Shown piece after piece: positions 17,991 through 25,371 of a DNA stretch of 64,000 nt (positions within the stretch are counted from its first letter, which is position 1; every line of letters starts with the position of its first letter). Under the pieces are notes generated by a model. That model saw only the letters and a list, made by a program, of their open reading frames with translations, was not told where the DNA came from and did no database searches. The stretch spans positions 55,175 through 119,174 of the forward strand of contig JBGSOG010000078.1 of assembly GCA_041739225.1 (NCBI GenBank). The letters run 5' to 3'. This DNA comes from BOKV01 sp041739225. GTDB taxonomy: Bacteria > Pseudomonadota > Alphaproteobacteria > Rhizobiales > Rhizobiaceae. The position numbers were made by a program, and so were the translations under genes.

Positions 17991-18980
17991 TCAGCCTAAG
18001 CCCGCCAGCACACACTTCTCAAGCAGTGCCGCCCTTGTTTCCCCATCTATGAATGCCGCTTCGACTGCATTTCGTGTGAAACGCAGCAGATCGCTCTGGT
18101 CATAACCCCAGTGATGCGCCGCTTCACGGTATTCGCGGCCAAGCGAAGTGTGGAAATGCGGCGGGTCATCCGAACTCAGGGTGACAATGCACCCTGCCTT
18201 TTCGAGCCTTGGAAAAGGATGCGAGGCAAAATCGGCAAACACCTTGAGAACCACATTCGAAACCGGGCAAACCTCAAGCACGATTGCCTCGTCAGCAATG
18301 CGGCGCACCAGGTCCGGTTTCTCGATAGCCCGCACCCCGTGGCCAATTCTTGCCGGACGCAAATGGTCCATCGCCGCTTCGACACTCTCCCATCCGGCCA
18401 GTTCGCCTGCGTGAACGGTAATGCCGAAACCGGCCTCTCTTGCCATGTCGAAAGCTTGCACAAAATCGCGCGGATGGTGCATGCGCTCTTCACCTGCCAT
18501 GCCCCAGCCGGTCACCAGCGGATGGCCAAGCCCGGTTGCCGTGCGCGCTGCGGCAAGCACTGCATCCGGGCCCATGTGCCGCAACCCGGTCGCGATCATC
18601 CGCGCCTCAATGCCGGTTTGCGCATTTGCACGCCTTATGCCCTCTGCCAGTCCCTCGACATAGCTTTGTGCCGATAGTCCCGAATCCCTCGCATGATCGG
18701 TGGAAATGAAAAACTCACTGTAGATCGCGCCTTCCGCCGCCAGCGAAACCAGGTAAGTTTCTGCCAACAGGGCATAATCCTCTGGCGATCTGAACAGGCT
18801 GGCCGCCCCGTCATATGCCTTGAGGAAACTGGTGAAATCCTTCCAGATGTAGTTGCCGTCCGGCGAGATGAACGCCGAGACATCCGCGCCGTATTTTTCT
18901 GCCTGCGCACGAACCAGCAGCGGGCTTGCCGCGCCTTCGATGTGGCAATGAATTTCAGCCTTCGGCACCGATGCAATCAT
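17991..18980 (-). CDS. add: adenosine deaminase
   Basis: A 329-residue zinc deaminase of the adenosine/AMP deaminase family, converting (deoxy)adenosine to (deoxy)inosine, the substrate of PunA. Metal-site motifs: KAEIHCHIEGAASP near 7, TVHAGELAGW (zinc His and catalytic Glu) near 193, RIGHGVRAI near 214, EVCPVSNVVL near 236 and SSDDPPHF near 271. The ATG at 18980 overlaps the deoB stop by 4 bases, so expression is coupled. Confidence 0.94.
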   Translation of the reverse strand: MIASVPKAEIHCHIEGAASPLLVRAQAEKYGADVSAFISPDGNYIWKDFTSFLKAYDGAASLFRSPEDYALLAETYLVSLAAEGAIYSEFFISTDHARDSGLSAQSYVEGLAEGIRRANAQTGIEARMIATGLRHMGPDAVLAAARTATGLGHPLVTGWGMAGEERMHHPRDFVQAFDMAREAGFGITVHAGELAGWESVEAAMDHLRPARIGHGVRAIEKPDLVRRIADEAIVLEVCPVSNVVLKVFADFASHPFPRLEKAGCIVTLSSDDPPHFHTSLGREYREAAHHWGYDQSDLLRFTRNAVEAAFIDGETRAALLEKCVLAGLG

Positions 18981-20209
18981 GCAAAAACCTCCCTGATTGC
19001 CTTGCCGTGATTGCCCGGCTGCAGGCCTATATGCGCCGCAAGTGTCTCACCAATATGGGCAAAACCCTTCAATGTCCCGACATTGGCTGGCACAATGCCG
19101 TGTCGCCAAAACAGTACCGGTATTTGCTCACGGGTATGGTCTGTCCCATGCCAAGTGGGATCGTTGCCATGATCGGCGGTAAGCACCATCAAGTCACCGG
19201 TCACAAGTTCTTCCATGATTTGCGGCAGCCAGCTGTCAAAGGTCTCCAGCGCCGCCGCATAGCCCGGAACATCGCGGCGGTGACCAAAAAGCTGGTCGAA
19301 ATCAACGAAATTGGCAAAGCAAAGCCCGCCCTCCGGCAGATCACGAATAGCTCCAAGCGTTGCCTGGAGAATGGCTGCATTGCCATTGGCCTTGCGCACA
19401 TCGGTTGGCCCGCTGTGTGCAAAAATGTCATCCACCTTGCCCACTGCGATCACGGCACGGCCGGCTGCCTTTGCCCGGTCGAGCAGCGTTGGTTCTGGCG
19501 GCAGCACTGCATAATCCTTGCGGTTGCCGGTACGCTGGAAATCTTCCGCGGTTTCACCCACGAACGGCCTCGCGATCACGCGTCCGATCTTGTATGGGTC
19601 CACCAGTTTGCGGGCGATTTCACACAATTGGTAAAGCTTGTGCAGTCCGAAATGTTGCTCGTGCGCAGCGATTTGAAACACGGAATCGCCGGACGTGTAA
19701 CAAATCGGCTTGCCGCTGGCGATGTGTTCGGCTCCCAATTCGGCAATGATCTCGGTTCCCGAGGCATGCTTGTTGCCCAAAATTCCGGGCAATTGTGCCT
19801 GATTGATCAACGAGCGGATCAGCTCTGGCGGGAAGGTGGGTATGGTCTTGGGAAAGTAACCCCAGTCGAAAGGCACAGGCACACCTGCAATTTCCCAATG
19901 GCCTGAGGGAGTGTCCTTGCCTTGCGAAATTTCAGTGGCACTGGCGCATACCCCTGCCAGAGCGGGTTGCGCGGCAAAGCCCGTTGGAAGTCTGCCGGTT
20001 GCATTGGCAATGGCAAGTCCCATTCCGAGTTTTTGCAGATTGGGAATTTGCAAGGGCCCACGACGAAGCCCGGCTCTGTCGCCCAGCCCGCTGGCGCATG
20101 CTTCGATGATGTGGCCAAGGGTGTTGGCGCCGGTATCCCCGTAATCGGCAGCATCCGGCGCCCCGCCAATGCCAACCGAATCAAGCACAAACAAAAACGC
20201 CCTGGCCAT
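18977..20209 (-). CDS. deoB: phosphopentomutase
   Basis: A 410-residue alkaline-phosphatase-superfamily mutase that interconverts (deoxy)ribose-1-P and -5-P, linking the phosphorylases to DeoC. Metal and active-site elements: FLFVLDSVGIGGAPDA at the N-terminus, DTGANTLGHI near 25, ASATEISQGKDTPSGHWEI near 87 (the TP nucleophile), FANFVDFDQLFGHRRD near 298 and LTADHGNDPTWHGTDHTRE near 340. I start it at the ATG at 20209 (MARAFLF); an in-frame TTG at 20227 is weaker. It leads the deoB-add-upp operon. Confidence 0.95.
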   Translation of the reverse strand: MARAFLFVLDSVGIGGAPDAADYGDTGANTLGHIIEACASGLGDRAGLRRGPLQIPNLQKLGMGLAIANATGRLPTGFAAQPALAGVCASATEISQGKDTPSGHWEIAGVPVPFDWGYFPKTIPTFPPELIRSLINQAQLPGILGNKHASGTEIIAELGAEHIASGKPICYTSGDSVFQIAAHEQHFGLHKLYQLCEIARKLVDPYKIGRVIARPFVGETAEDFQRTGNRKDYAVLPPEPTLLDRAKAAGRAVIAVGKVDDIFAHSGPTDVRKANGNAAILQATLGAIRDLPEGGLCFANFVDFDQLFGHRRDVPGYAAALETFDSWLPQIMEELVTGDLMVLTADHGNDPTWHGTDHTREQIPVLFWRHGIVPANVGTLKGFAHIGETLAAHIGLQPGNHGKAIREVFA

Positions 20210-20355
20210 GCCTGTTCGAACTTTCAACCGTTGCCGCCGCTTCCATTGGCAGGATCATACCAGATTGCAGGGCGCTGTCGCCATGCCGGATGAATGGCAG
20301 GAATGCGTGACACAGGTTTTCTTTTTGCCGAATTTGCGCGAGAGAGTGTGTTTGT

Positions 20356-21303
20356 ATGTCAAATCGGGAAACGGGCATGAACGCATTGTGTGCGGTTAGA
20401 AAGACATTGACTGCCATTGTGCTGGCTGCTTTGCCCTTGCAAACTGCCCTTGCCGACTGGCGGGAAGAAATCGGCACCTTTCGCGTGGCGATTGCGGCAA
20501 ATGGCGATGCGGCAACCACAGCCCTGCGCGCCGAGCCGTTTCGGCTCGCACTGGAATCTGCACTTGGCATGCCGGTAGAGATTGCGCCAGCCAAAGACTA
20601 TCCTGCACTCATGGATGCGGCTGCCCGTTCGCGGGTGGAGTATGCGATTTTGTCTGCAAATGCTTTTGCTGCGGCCCACGCTGCATGTGAATGCCTCGAC
20701 CCGCTGGTGATAGCTGCTTCCGGTGATGGCGCATCTGCTTTTCGGCAAATCATCATTGCACGCACCAACGGGCCGTCAAACATTGCTGCCTTGAAGGGGC
20801 GAAAGATCGCATTGATTGATACCGGTGCGATAGGCGGCAATTTGTTGGCTACCCATGAGCTTGCGGCGCAGGGACTTGATTTGACATCAGGTGAAATCGA
20901 GGTTGTCCGCTTTTCCGGCAGCCGGGAAGCAATTGTCGCGCTGGCTGGCGGCAGCGTTGACGCGCTGCTGGGTTGGACCCCTGAACCCTCGCCGGAAACA
21001 CCTGCAAGGGGTACGCTTTTTGCGATGGCTCAGGCAGGCGTAAATCCTGCGGACTATCGTTCCGTCTGGCAGTCAAGTCCTGTTCCGCACCGCGTTCATG
21101 CGGTGCGGCGCACCCTTGACGGCGAGGCGAAGACCATTTTGCGGTCCCTGCTGTCGAGCCTGTTTTCAACAGACCCGGTTGCCTACGACTCGGTTGAGCC
21201 GGTGTATGGCGGCGGTTTCCTGGCGGCGCGCCAATCGCAGTTTGAGCCACTCGCTGCCGCTTACCGAAGCCGGGGGATTGCTTCGGACGCCGAAAAAAAA
21301 TGA
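20356..21303 (+). CDS. PhnD-like (phosphate/phosphite/phosphonate) periplasmic binding protein
   Basis: A 315-residue exported protein with a signal peptide (cleavage probably after TALA, near residue 33) and a PhnD/type 2 periplasmic-binding fold. FRVAIAANGDAATTALRAEPF, ARSRVEYAILSANAFAAAHA and LKGRKIALIDTGAIGGNLLATHELAAQGLD match the family's usual progression. No permease or ATPase gene is adjacent, so the ligand and partner are unknown; it may serve as a sensor subunit. An ATG at 20377 is an alternative start. It is followed directly by a hairpin. Confidence 0.8.
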   Translation: MSNRETGMNALCAVRKTLTAIVLAALPLQTALADWREEIGTFRVAIAANGDAATTALRAEPFRLALESALGMPVEIAPAKDYPALMDAAARSRVEYAILSANAFAAAHAACECLDPLVIAASGDGASAFRQIIIARTNGPSNIAALKGRKIALIDTGAIGGNLLATHELAAQGLDLTSGEIEVVRFSGSREAIVALAGGSVDALLGWTPEPSPETPARGTLFAMAQAGVNPADYRSVWQSSPVPHRVHAVRRTLDGEAKTILRSLLSSLFSTDPVAYDSVEPVYGGGFLAARQSQFEPLAAAYRSRGIASDAEKK

Positions 21304-21319
21304 CCCCGCGCAAGCGGGG
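21304..21319 (+). terminator. hairpin after the PhnD-like gene
   Basis: CCCCGC-GCAA-GCGGGG immediately follows the stop codon. There is no clear U-tract after it on the plus strand, but read from the minus strand it is followed by a run of T from the AAAAAAA before the stop codon. It may therefore terminate leftward pilus transcripts as well. Confidence 0.55.
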
Positions 21320-21359
21320 CCAATCTCAAACCACCAGTCCCTGACCGGTTCCCGCGTTG

Positions 21360-21956
21360 TCAGTTGACCCTCACATCCGAGCCGATGCGCGGACGCAGGA
21401 AGATTTCCTCATCCATGTTGATTGCCGTGCGGCTGAACGAAAGGCCTGTTGTTTCGTTGTAGTGGGCCCAGCCGAAAGCCGGCACATACTGTGTGGAAAC
21501 TTTTGCCGATACCAGGAATGAACCTGGCTTCTTGATTTTTGTTGGAACGCCGGTGAACGTCGCACCTGGATTGAGCGCAGTCGAATTCTTCGCCTTGCTC
21601 CAGGCCACAGTGGCGTTGCCGGAGCTGTTGATGGTAACGCCGGTGAGCACGATTTTCACCTGGTCGGTGTAGGGATGCATCACCTTGGCAGAAGCATCCA
21701 TGATATCATTGATATCATTGGCGCTGAGTGCCTGGCTCTGCGTGACAAGATCGCTCAGTGTGCTGGAAAGCCGCGAAAGTTTCCGGTTGACCGATACGCC
21801 TGCCGAAAGCTCGATTGTTCCGACAAAAAGCAGGATGAGAATCGGGGCAATGAAGGCAAACTCAACCGCAGCAACACCGCGTGTTTCACGGCGGAAGGAA
21901 TCGAGGCCAACGAGAACCCGTGCGGTTGCGGTTTTCCAGAGTTTGTGAACAGACAT
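21360..21956 (-). CDS. TadE-like pseudopilin
   Basis: A 198-residue protein with a basic leader, then the pseudopilin processing site TRGVAAVEFAF (Gly before, Glu at +5) around residue 26 and one transmembrane helix (VEFAFIAPILILLFVGTIEL), as in TadE/TadG minor pilins cut by the prepilin peptidase. The rest is periplasmic. It lies 38 bases after a second TadE-like gene and forms a minus-strand pair divergent from the main pilus genes. The start is placed at the ATG at 21956 (MSVHKLW). Confidence 0.85.
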   Translation of the reverse strand: MSVHKLWKTATARVLVGLDSFRRETRGVAAVEFAFIAPILILLFVGTIELSAGVSVNRKLSRLSSTLSDLVTQSQALSANDINDIMDASAKVMHPYTDQVKIVLTGVTINSSGNATVAWSKAKNSTALNPGATFTGVPTKIKKPGSFLVSAKVSTQYVPAFGWAHYNETTGLSFSRTAINMDEEIFLRPRIGSDVRVN

Positions 21957-21994
21957 GGCGTTGTTCCTGCGGCTTTTGGGATTTGAAGGTTGGT

Positions 21995-22609
21995 TCAGCA
22001 CGCCCGGCCTCCTGCCCCGGCCGGATAAGGCTCGGTGCGGAAAACGGAAATGGCGTTGAGCAGGATCTTGCGGAACGCTGATCCAGACTTGCCTTTGGAT
22101 TGCGGATACACATTGTCCGATACATAGATCGTGAAAATTGGCCACTCATAGCTGGCCGTGACCATTGTGATTTCTTCCGGGCACGGGGCAGTGAAAGAAT
22201 AGCCGGAAAAATCGCTCTGGTTGCTGTTTGCATCCGGAATTGGCGGATCACCCAGATCATCGAACTTGGCGGCCACCTGCATGTCTATTTTGATTTCATT
22301 GCAGGTAAACAGGATCGCCGCCGAATTGCAGACTTCCTGCTTGAATTGGGCTTCGGTGAGGGTGTTGTTGAGCTGACCGGTGCGGATCTTGCGGCCAACT
22401 TCGTCAACCGAGCTTTCCAGCATCTGCCCCGCGAAGAAAATCAGCGAGCTCTCGATGATCCCGAAAAGCAGGATGAAGAACGGCCCGCCGAGAATGGCAA
22501 ATTCAATGGCTGTCACGCCACTTTTGTCATCGCGAAACCGACGAACAATTTTCGGTGCGCTGAACCAGCTGCGCCTGGCTTTTACGGTTGAAGTGTCCGC
22601 TTCGTGCAT
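21995..22609 (-). CDS. TadE-like pseudopilin
   Basis: A 204-residue pseudopilin. The cytosolic leader ends in DDKSGVTAIEFAILGG (Gly/Val processing site with Glu at +5, near residue 31), followed by a single membrane helix FFILLFGIIESSLIFFAG. The periplasmic domain contains cysteine pairs (VCNSAAILFTCNE, APCPEE). Together with the neighbouring paralogue it probably forms the minor-pilin initiation complex of the Tad pilus. No larger von Willebrand-type TadG is present in the window. Confidence 0.88.
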   Translation of the reverse strand: MHEADTSTVKARRSWFSAPKIVRRFRDDKSGVTAIEFAILGGPFFILLFGIIESSLIFFAGQMLESSVDEVGRKIRTGQLNNTLTEAQFKQEVCNSAAILFTCNEIKIDMQVAAKFDDLGDPPIPDANSNQSDFSGYSFTAPCPEEITMVTASYEWPIFTIYVSDNVYPQSKGKSGSAFRKILLNAISVFRTEPYPAGAGGRAC

Positions 22610-22751
22610 GATGCCACCCTGCTGCTCAATCCTGCTGAATGTGGCATGGGTAACACAGGGAACTTAAGGGACTGTTCCTGGCTGCAGTGAAAAACGGAAG
22701 GTGACGTTAACGGCTTCTTTACCGTTGGCCACAACTGCCCCGGTCAAGACA

Positions 22752-23228
22752 TTATTGCTTGGCGTCGGACAACGTGTTGCGCGCGGTAATCTGTTCATTG
22801 GCGAATGCGAACGAACGGGCGTTGTCGCCGATGGTCAGGGTTGGCTCGCATACCGGGGCGCAGGCAAGTGTCTCGCGATCTGAACGGCGGTAAATGCGCA
22901 CGGTGTTGGTTTCGTGCCCCTTGACCACCAGCGTCTGGTCAACAATCGGAACGCCCTTGGCATCAAGAATGATCAAATTGGTTACGCCAAACGAGCGACC
23001 CGTCAGCACCAGCGTCTGTTCGTCTTCAACTGTTGCATCGGCAATAGACGGATTGCCGACGATGACCGTGGCTGCGGGGCGTGAAACATGGAACACCTTT
23101 GCCCGGTCAACCGTCACGATCACTGTTTCCTGGGCGTCGACGAGTGGCAGCGCATCGGTTGCGGAGGCTTGGCAGGTGAACACCAGTGCAACGGTCAGTG
23201 CCGTCGCCATAGATCCGATCATCTTCAT
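22752..23228 (-). CDS. stand-alone pilus assembly secretin N-domain protein
   Basis: A 158-residue exported protein with a signal peptide ending near CQASAT. It carries a T2SS/T3SS pilus N-terminal domain like that at the start of CpaC/RcpA: VDRAKVFHVSRPAATVIVGNPSIADATVEDEQTLVLTGRSFGVTNLIILD is the hallmark region (residues about 41-92), broken off here without the secretin core. The same domain occurs in CpaC at 26228. It may bind the pilus secretin channel in the periplasm. It is first in the minus-strand pilus group. Confidence 0.82.
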   Translation of the reverse strand: MKMIGSMATALTVALVFTCQASATDALPLVDAQETVIVTVDRAKVFHVSRPAATVIVGNPSIADATVEDEQTLVLTGRSFGVTNLIILDAKGVPIVDQTLVVKGHETNTVRIYRRSDRETLACAPVCEPTLTIGDNARSFAFANEQITARNTLSDAKQ

Positions 23229-23560
23229 CCTGGTACTCCGTTGCCAATTGCCTCAGAACAATCCGACATTTTGGTTTAGGAAAGGTAAATTGCACGAACC
23301 ACGGGACGGTCGGTCACCGCCGCGCGGGAGTCATGATTGTTGCCGCATTATAATGTATGGCGCCGGGAAATTGACCAAGAGGGCTATTTTCGGCAGTCCC
23401 TACCCGGTCTGCCTTGCATTTTAAAAATGAAATTTACCGGTCGCAAACCGTGTGCCTTAACCGGGGCGAAAGGCGGTTTGGGTAATTTGTCTTCAGTCAG
23501 AACGGGAACCACCCGGTCGACCGCACAACAAGTGCAAAACCTGGAGCAAGGAGCAAAACC
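23229..23560. other. intergenic region before the pilin array
   Basis: About 330 bases between the divergent secretin-N-domain gene and the first pilin. No open frame of note. The part near the pilin (23457 onward) is a promoter block shared with the two other pilins. A TATAAT at 23349-23354 has no matching -35 at the right distance. Confidence 0.5.
23457..23500 (+). promoter_or_regulatory. pilin 1 promoter block
   Basis: Starts with TTAACC 104 bases before the pilin ATG and ends with AGTCAG 38 bases downstream of the TTAA start. The same two elements occur in the same register before pilins 2 and 3. TTAA followed by GAAA 7 bases on resembles a degenerate CtrA box (TTAA-N7-TTAA). Confidence 0.5.
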
Positions 23561-23722
23561 ATGAAATTCGTAGCACGTTTCCTGAAGAACGAATCCGGCG
23601 CAACCGCAATCGAGTACGGCTTGATTGCAGCCCTGATCTCTGTTGCCGTCATCGGCGGTGCGACAGCAGTCGGCGGCGGTGTCAACGACACATTCACCAA
23701 CATCTCGGGCAAGCTTCTCTAA
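23561..23722 (+). CDS. Flp-type type IVb pilin (copy 1)
   Basis: A 53-residue prepilin: short basic leader MKFVARFLKNESG, cleavage before ATAIEYGL (Glu at +5, Tyr at +6, the Flp motif), then a hydrophobic helix and a short C-terminal tail NDTFTNISGKLL. It is the major subunit class of Tad pili, processed by CpaA and polymerised by CpaF/TadB/TadC. It differs from copies 2 and 3 by Val for Ile in the helix (SVAVIGG). It has its own ribosome site (AAGGAG), promoter block and terminator. Confidence 0.95.
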   Translation: MKFVARFLKNESGATAIEYGLIAALISVAVIGGATAVGGGVNDTFTNISGKLL

Positions 23723-23744
23723 GCTTTCGCCACCACGCAATTCG

Positions 23745-23777
23745 AAAACCGCCTGCTCGCCGCAGGCGGTTTTTTTT
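23745..23777 (+). terminator. intrinsic terminator after pilin 1
   Basis: AAAACCGCCTGC, loop TCGCC, then GCAGGCGGTTTT running into an eight-T tract. A textbook strong terminator, making pilin 1 monocistronic. Confidence 0.9.
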
Positions 23778-23838
23778 GTGTTCCCCAGATTTTGTTCTGA
23801 ATTTATCGGTGAATTTTCTGTTTTGGTAACAATGGCCG

Positions 23839-23882
23839 TTAAACGTTCCGTAAGTCGGGTGTGGGTAAATGGCGTCAGTCAG
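23839..23882 (+). promoter_or_regulatory. pilin 2 promoter block
   Basis: TTAA 103 bases before the ATG and AGTCAG 38 bases further, as in the other two pilins. Here TTAA-ACGTTCC-GTAA is one base from the CtrA consensus TTAA-N7-TTAA. GGGTAA precedes the probable start point. Confidence 0.5.
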
Positions 23883-23941
23883 GTCGCCCCGCTGCGATCG
23901 ACCGCAACAAGCGAAAAACAAGCGGACCTAGGAGCACTCAC

Positions 23942-24103
23942 ATGAAATTCGTAGCACGTTTCCTGAAGAACGAATCCGGCGCAACCGCAATCGAATACGG
24001 CCTGATCGCAGCCCTGATTTCGGTTGCCATCATCGGCGGCGCGACAGCAGTTGGCGGCGGCGTCAACGACACATTCACCAACATCTCCGGCAAGCTTCTC
24101 TAA
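23942..24103 (+). CDS. Flp-type type IVb pilin (copy 2)
   Basis: A 53-residue Flp prepilin, identical in protein sequence to copy 3 and one Ile/Val change from copy 1. Leader MKFVARFLKNESG, mature N-terminus ATAIEYGL. Preceded by TAGGAGCACTCAC, shared with copy 3, and followed by its own terminator. The nucleotide identity with copy 3, extending through the downstream spacer and terminator, points to a recent tandem duplication of a 363-base unit. Confidence 0.95.
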   Translation: MKFVARFLKNESGATAIEYGLIAALISVAIIGGATAVGGGVNDTFTNISGKLL

Positions 24104-24124
24104 GCTTTCTGCGTAAATACATTC

Positions 24125-24158
24125 AAGGGCTGTCTGCTCGCCGCAGGCAGCCCTTTTT
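24125..24158 (+). terminator. intrinsic terminator after pilin 2
   Basis: AAGGGCTGTCTGC / TCGCC / GCAGGCAGCCCTT with one bulged T, followed by a T tract. The same hairpin is repeated after pilin 3. Confidence 0.88.
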
Positions 24159-24201
24159 GCTTGTGCATTTTGTGAGAAATAATTTTCGTTTACCTTCTGC
24201 C

Positions 24202-24245
24202 TTAACCTCGCGCCAAGAAAGCCACGTTAGGGTGCCTTTAGTCAG
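24202..24245 (+). promoter_or_regulatory. pilin 3 promoter block
   Basis: TTAACC 103 bases before the ATG and AGTCAG 38 bases on, matching the other pilin promoters in spacing. The second CtrA half-site is poorly conserved here (CCAA). Unlike the coding part and terminator, this upstream block has diverged from that of copy 2. Confidence 0.45.
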
Positions 24246-24304
24246 GGGAGAAAAACTCTCCGACAGCGCGCTTTGCGCGCAACTTGAACCCTAGGAGCAC
24301 TCAC

Positions 24305-24466
24305 ATGAAATTCGTAGCACGTTTCCTGAAGAACGAATCCGGCGCAACCGCAATCGAATACGGCTTGATCGCAGCCCTGATTTCGGTTGCCATCATCGGC
24401 GGCGCGACAGCAGTTGGCGGCGGCGTCAACGACACGTTCACCAACATTTCCGGCAAGCTTCTCTAA
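24305..24466 (+). CDS. Flp-type type IVb pilin (copy 3)
   Basis: A 53-residue Flp prepilin with the same protein sequence as copy 2. ATG at 24305 behind TAGGAGCACTCAC. Processing site SG/ATAIEYGL. The three-gene array directly precedes the prepilin peptidase gene, and each pilin has its own terminator, so pilin dosage is set separately from the assembly machine. Confidence 0.95.
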   Translation: MKFVARFLKNESGATAIEYGLIAALISVAIIGGATAVGGGVNDTFTNISGKLL

Positions 24467-24487
24467 GCTTTCTGCGTAAATACATTC

Positions 24488-24522
24488 AAGGGCTGTCTGC
24501 TCGCCGCAGGCAGCCCTTTTTG
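24488..24522 (+). terminator. intrinsic terminator after pilin 3
   Basis: Same hairpin as after pilin 2 (AAGGGCTGTCTGC...GCAGGCAGCCCTTTTT), separating the pilins from cpaA. Confidence 0.88.
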
Positions 24523-24612
24523 TTGTGCCTTGTCCGCATTCATCGGGGCCCGGATTAACCAAATGCCAACGCCGAAGGCATATGATCATCGAAATAAACT
24601 GGAATCAGAACC

Positions 24613-25137
24613 ATGCTGAACACCGCGCTTGTCCTGTTCTTTCCGTTTTTCATGGCGTTTGCCGCCGCCTCCGATCTTGTCTCCATGACAATTTCGAACA
24701 AGGTCTCGGTGGCATTGATCGCCGGATTTGTGGCATTTGCATTTGCCATCGGGATGCCACTGCCAGCCATCGGCATGCACTTTGCAATGTTTGCGATCGT
24801 GCTGACAGCGGGGATCGCGCTCTTTTCCATTGGTGCGGTTGGCGGCGGGGATGCCAAACTGGCAGCCTCGACGGCACTTTGGCTCGGCTGGGAATTCATG
24901 ATGCCGTATTTGCTGGTGGCAGCTTTCTTTGGCGGCATCCTGACATTGGTCATTTTGCGGGTGAGGTCTGCGCCATTGCCTGACAGGGTGGCAAATGTAG
25001 ACTGGATTGCCCGGCTCTACCGCGCAGACCAGGGCATTCCGTATGGCATTGCCCTGGGTGCTGCCGCGATTTTCGTCTATCCGCAAACCCTTTGGATGGA
25101 ACATGTCTATTCGTCGGTTCGCGCCTTCGGCGGCTGA
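24613..25137 (+). CDS. cpaA: prepilin peptidase (CpaA/TadV)
   Basis: A 174-residue polytopic A24-family aspartic peptidase that removes the leader from Flp pilins and TadE-like pseudopilins. The first catalytic aspartate lies in AAASDLVSMTISN (near residue 21) and the second in IGAVGGGDAKLAAS (GxGD motif, near 80). About six hydrophobic segments; no N-methylating extension, as usual for TadV. The end of the protein is less hydrophobic. It lies between the pilins and cpaB. Confidence 0.92.
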   Translation: MLNTALVLFFPFFMAFAAASDLVSMTISNKVSVALIAGFVAFAFAIGMPLPAIGMHFAMFAIVLTAGIALFSIGAVGGGDAKLAASTALWLGWEFMMPYLLVAAFFGGILTLVILRVRSAPLPDRVANVDWIARLYRADQGIPYGIALGAAAIFVYPQTLWMEHVYSSVRAFGG

Positions 25138-25371
25138 CGGATACTAGGCAGGACGGTCAATTCCTGACAGATTTCAAACGTCTGGTATTTGGGTCATTGA
25201 TCGTGAAAACCGGATGCCTTCGGCCAATTGTTTGCGGTTTGCGGGCTAAAAATACAAATTTAACAATCAATTAACCTAAATTCTCAGTAACCCGTTAACC
25301 ATAATTACACCTTTCAAGACCCATTATGGCCCCACTGAATCGCATGTTGTGTGCACTGTGGGAGTATCGTC
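25138..25371. other. AT-rich promoter region of the cpa operon
   Basis: A 234-base gap before cpaB with no open frame. The half nearest cpaB is strikingly AT-rich for this genome, with four TTAAC/GTAAC-type words between 25259 and 25300, including a perfect CtrA box. Confidence 0.6.
25260..25275 (+). promoter_or_regulatory. CtrA-binding box upstream of cpaB
   Basis: TTAA-CAATCAA-TTAAC exactly fits the alphaproteobacterial CtrA consensus TTAA-N7-TTAA(C). It lies about 100 bases before the cpaB ATG, the same distance as the TTAA element in the three pilin promoters. CtrA is known to control pilus genes in Caulobacter; binding here is inferred. Confidence 0.65.

Noticed and set aside
23349..23354. 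A perfect TATAAT hexamer upstream of pilin 1
   Set aside because: No -35-like sequence lies 16-18 bases upstream, and the conserved block common to all three pilins lies further downstream.
23561..24522. The pilin array as a repeat or CRISPR-like array
   Set aside because: The repeats are full genes with start codons, ribosome sites and terminators, with units of 381 and 363 bases, far beyond CRISPR repeat or spacer sizes.
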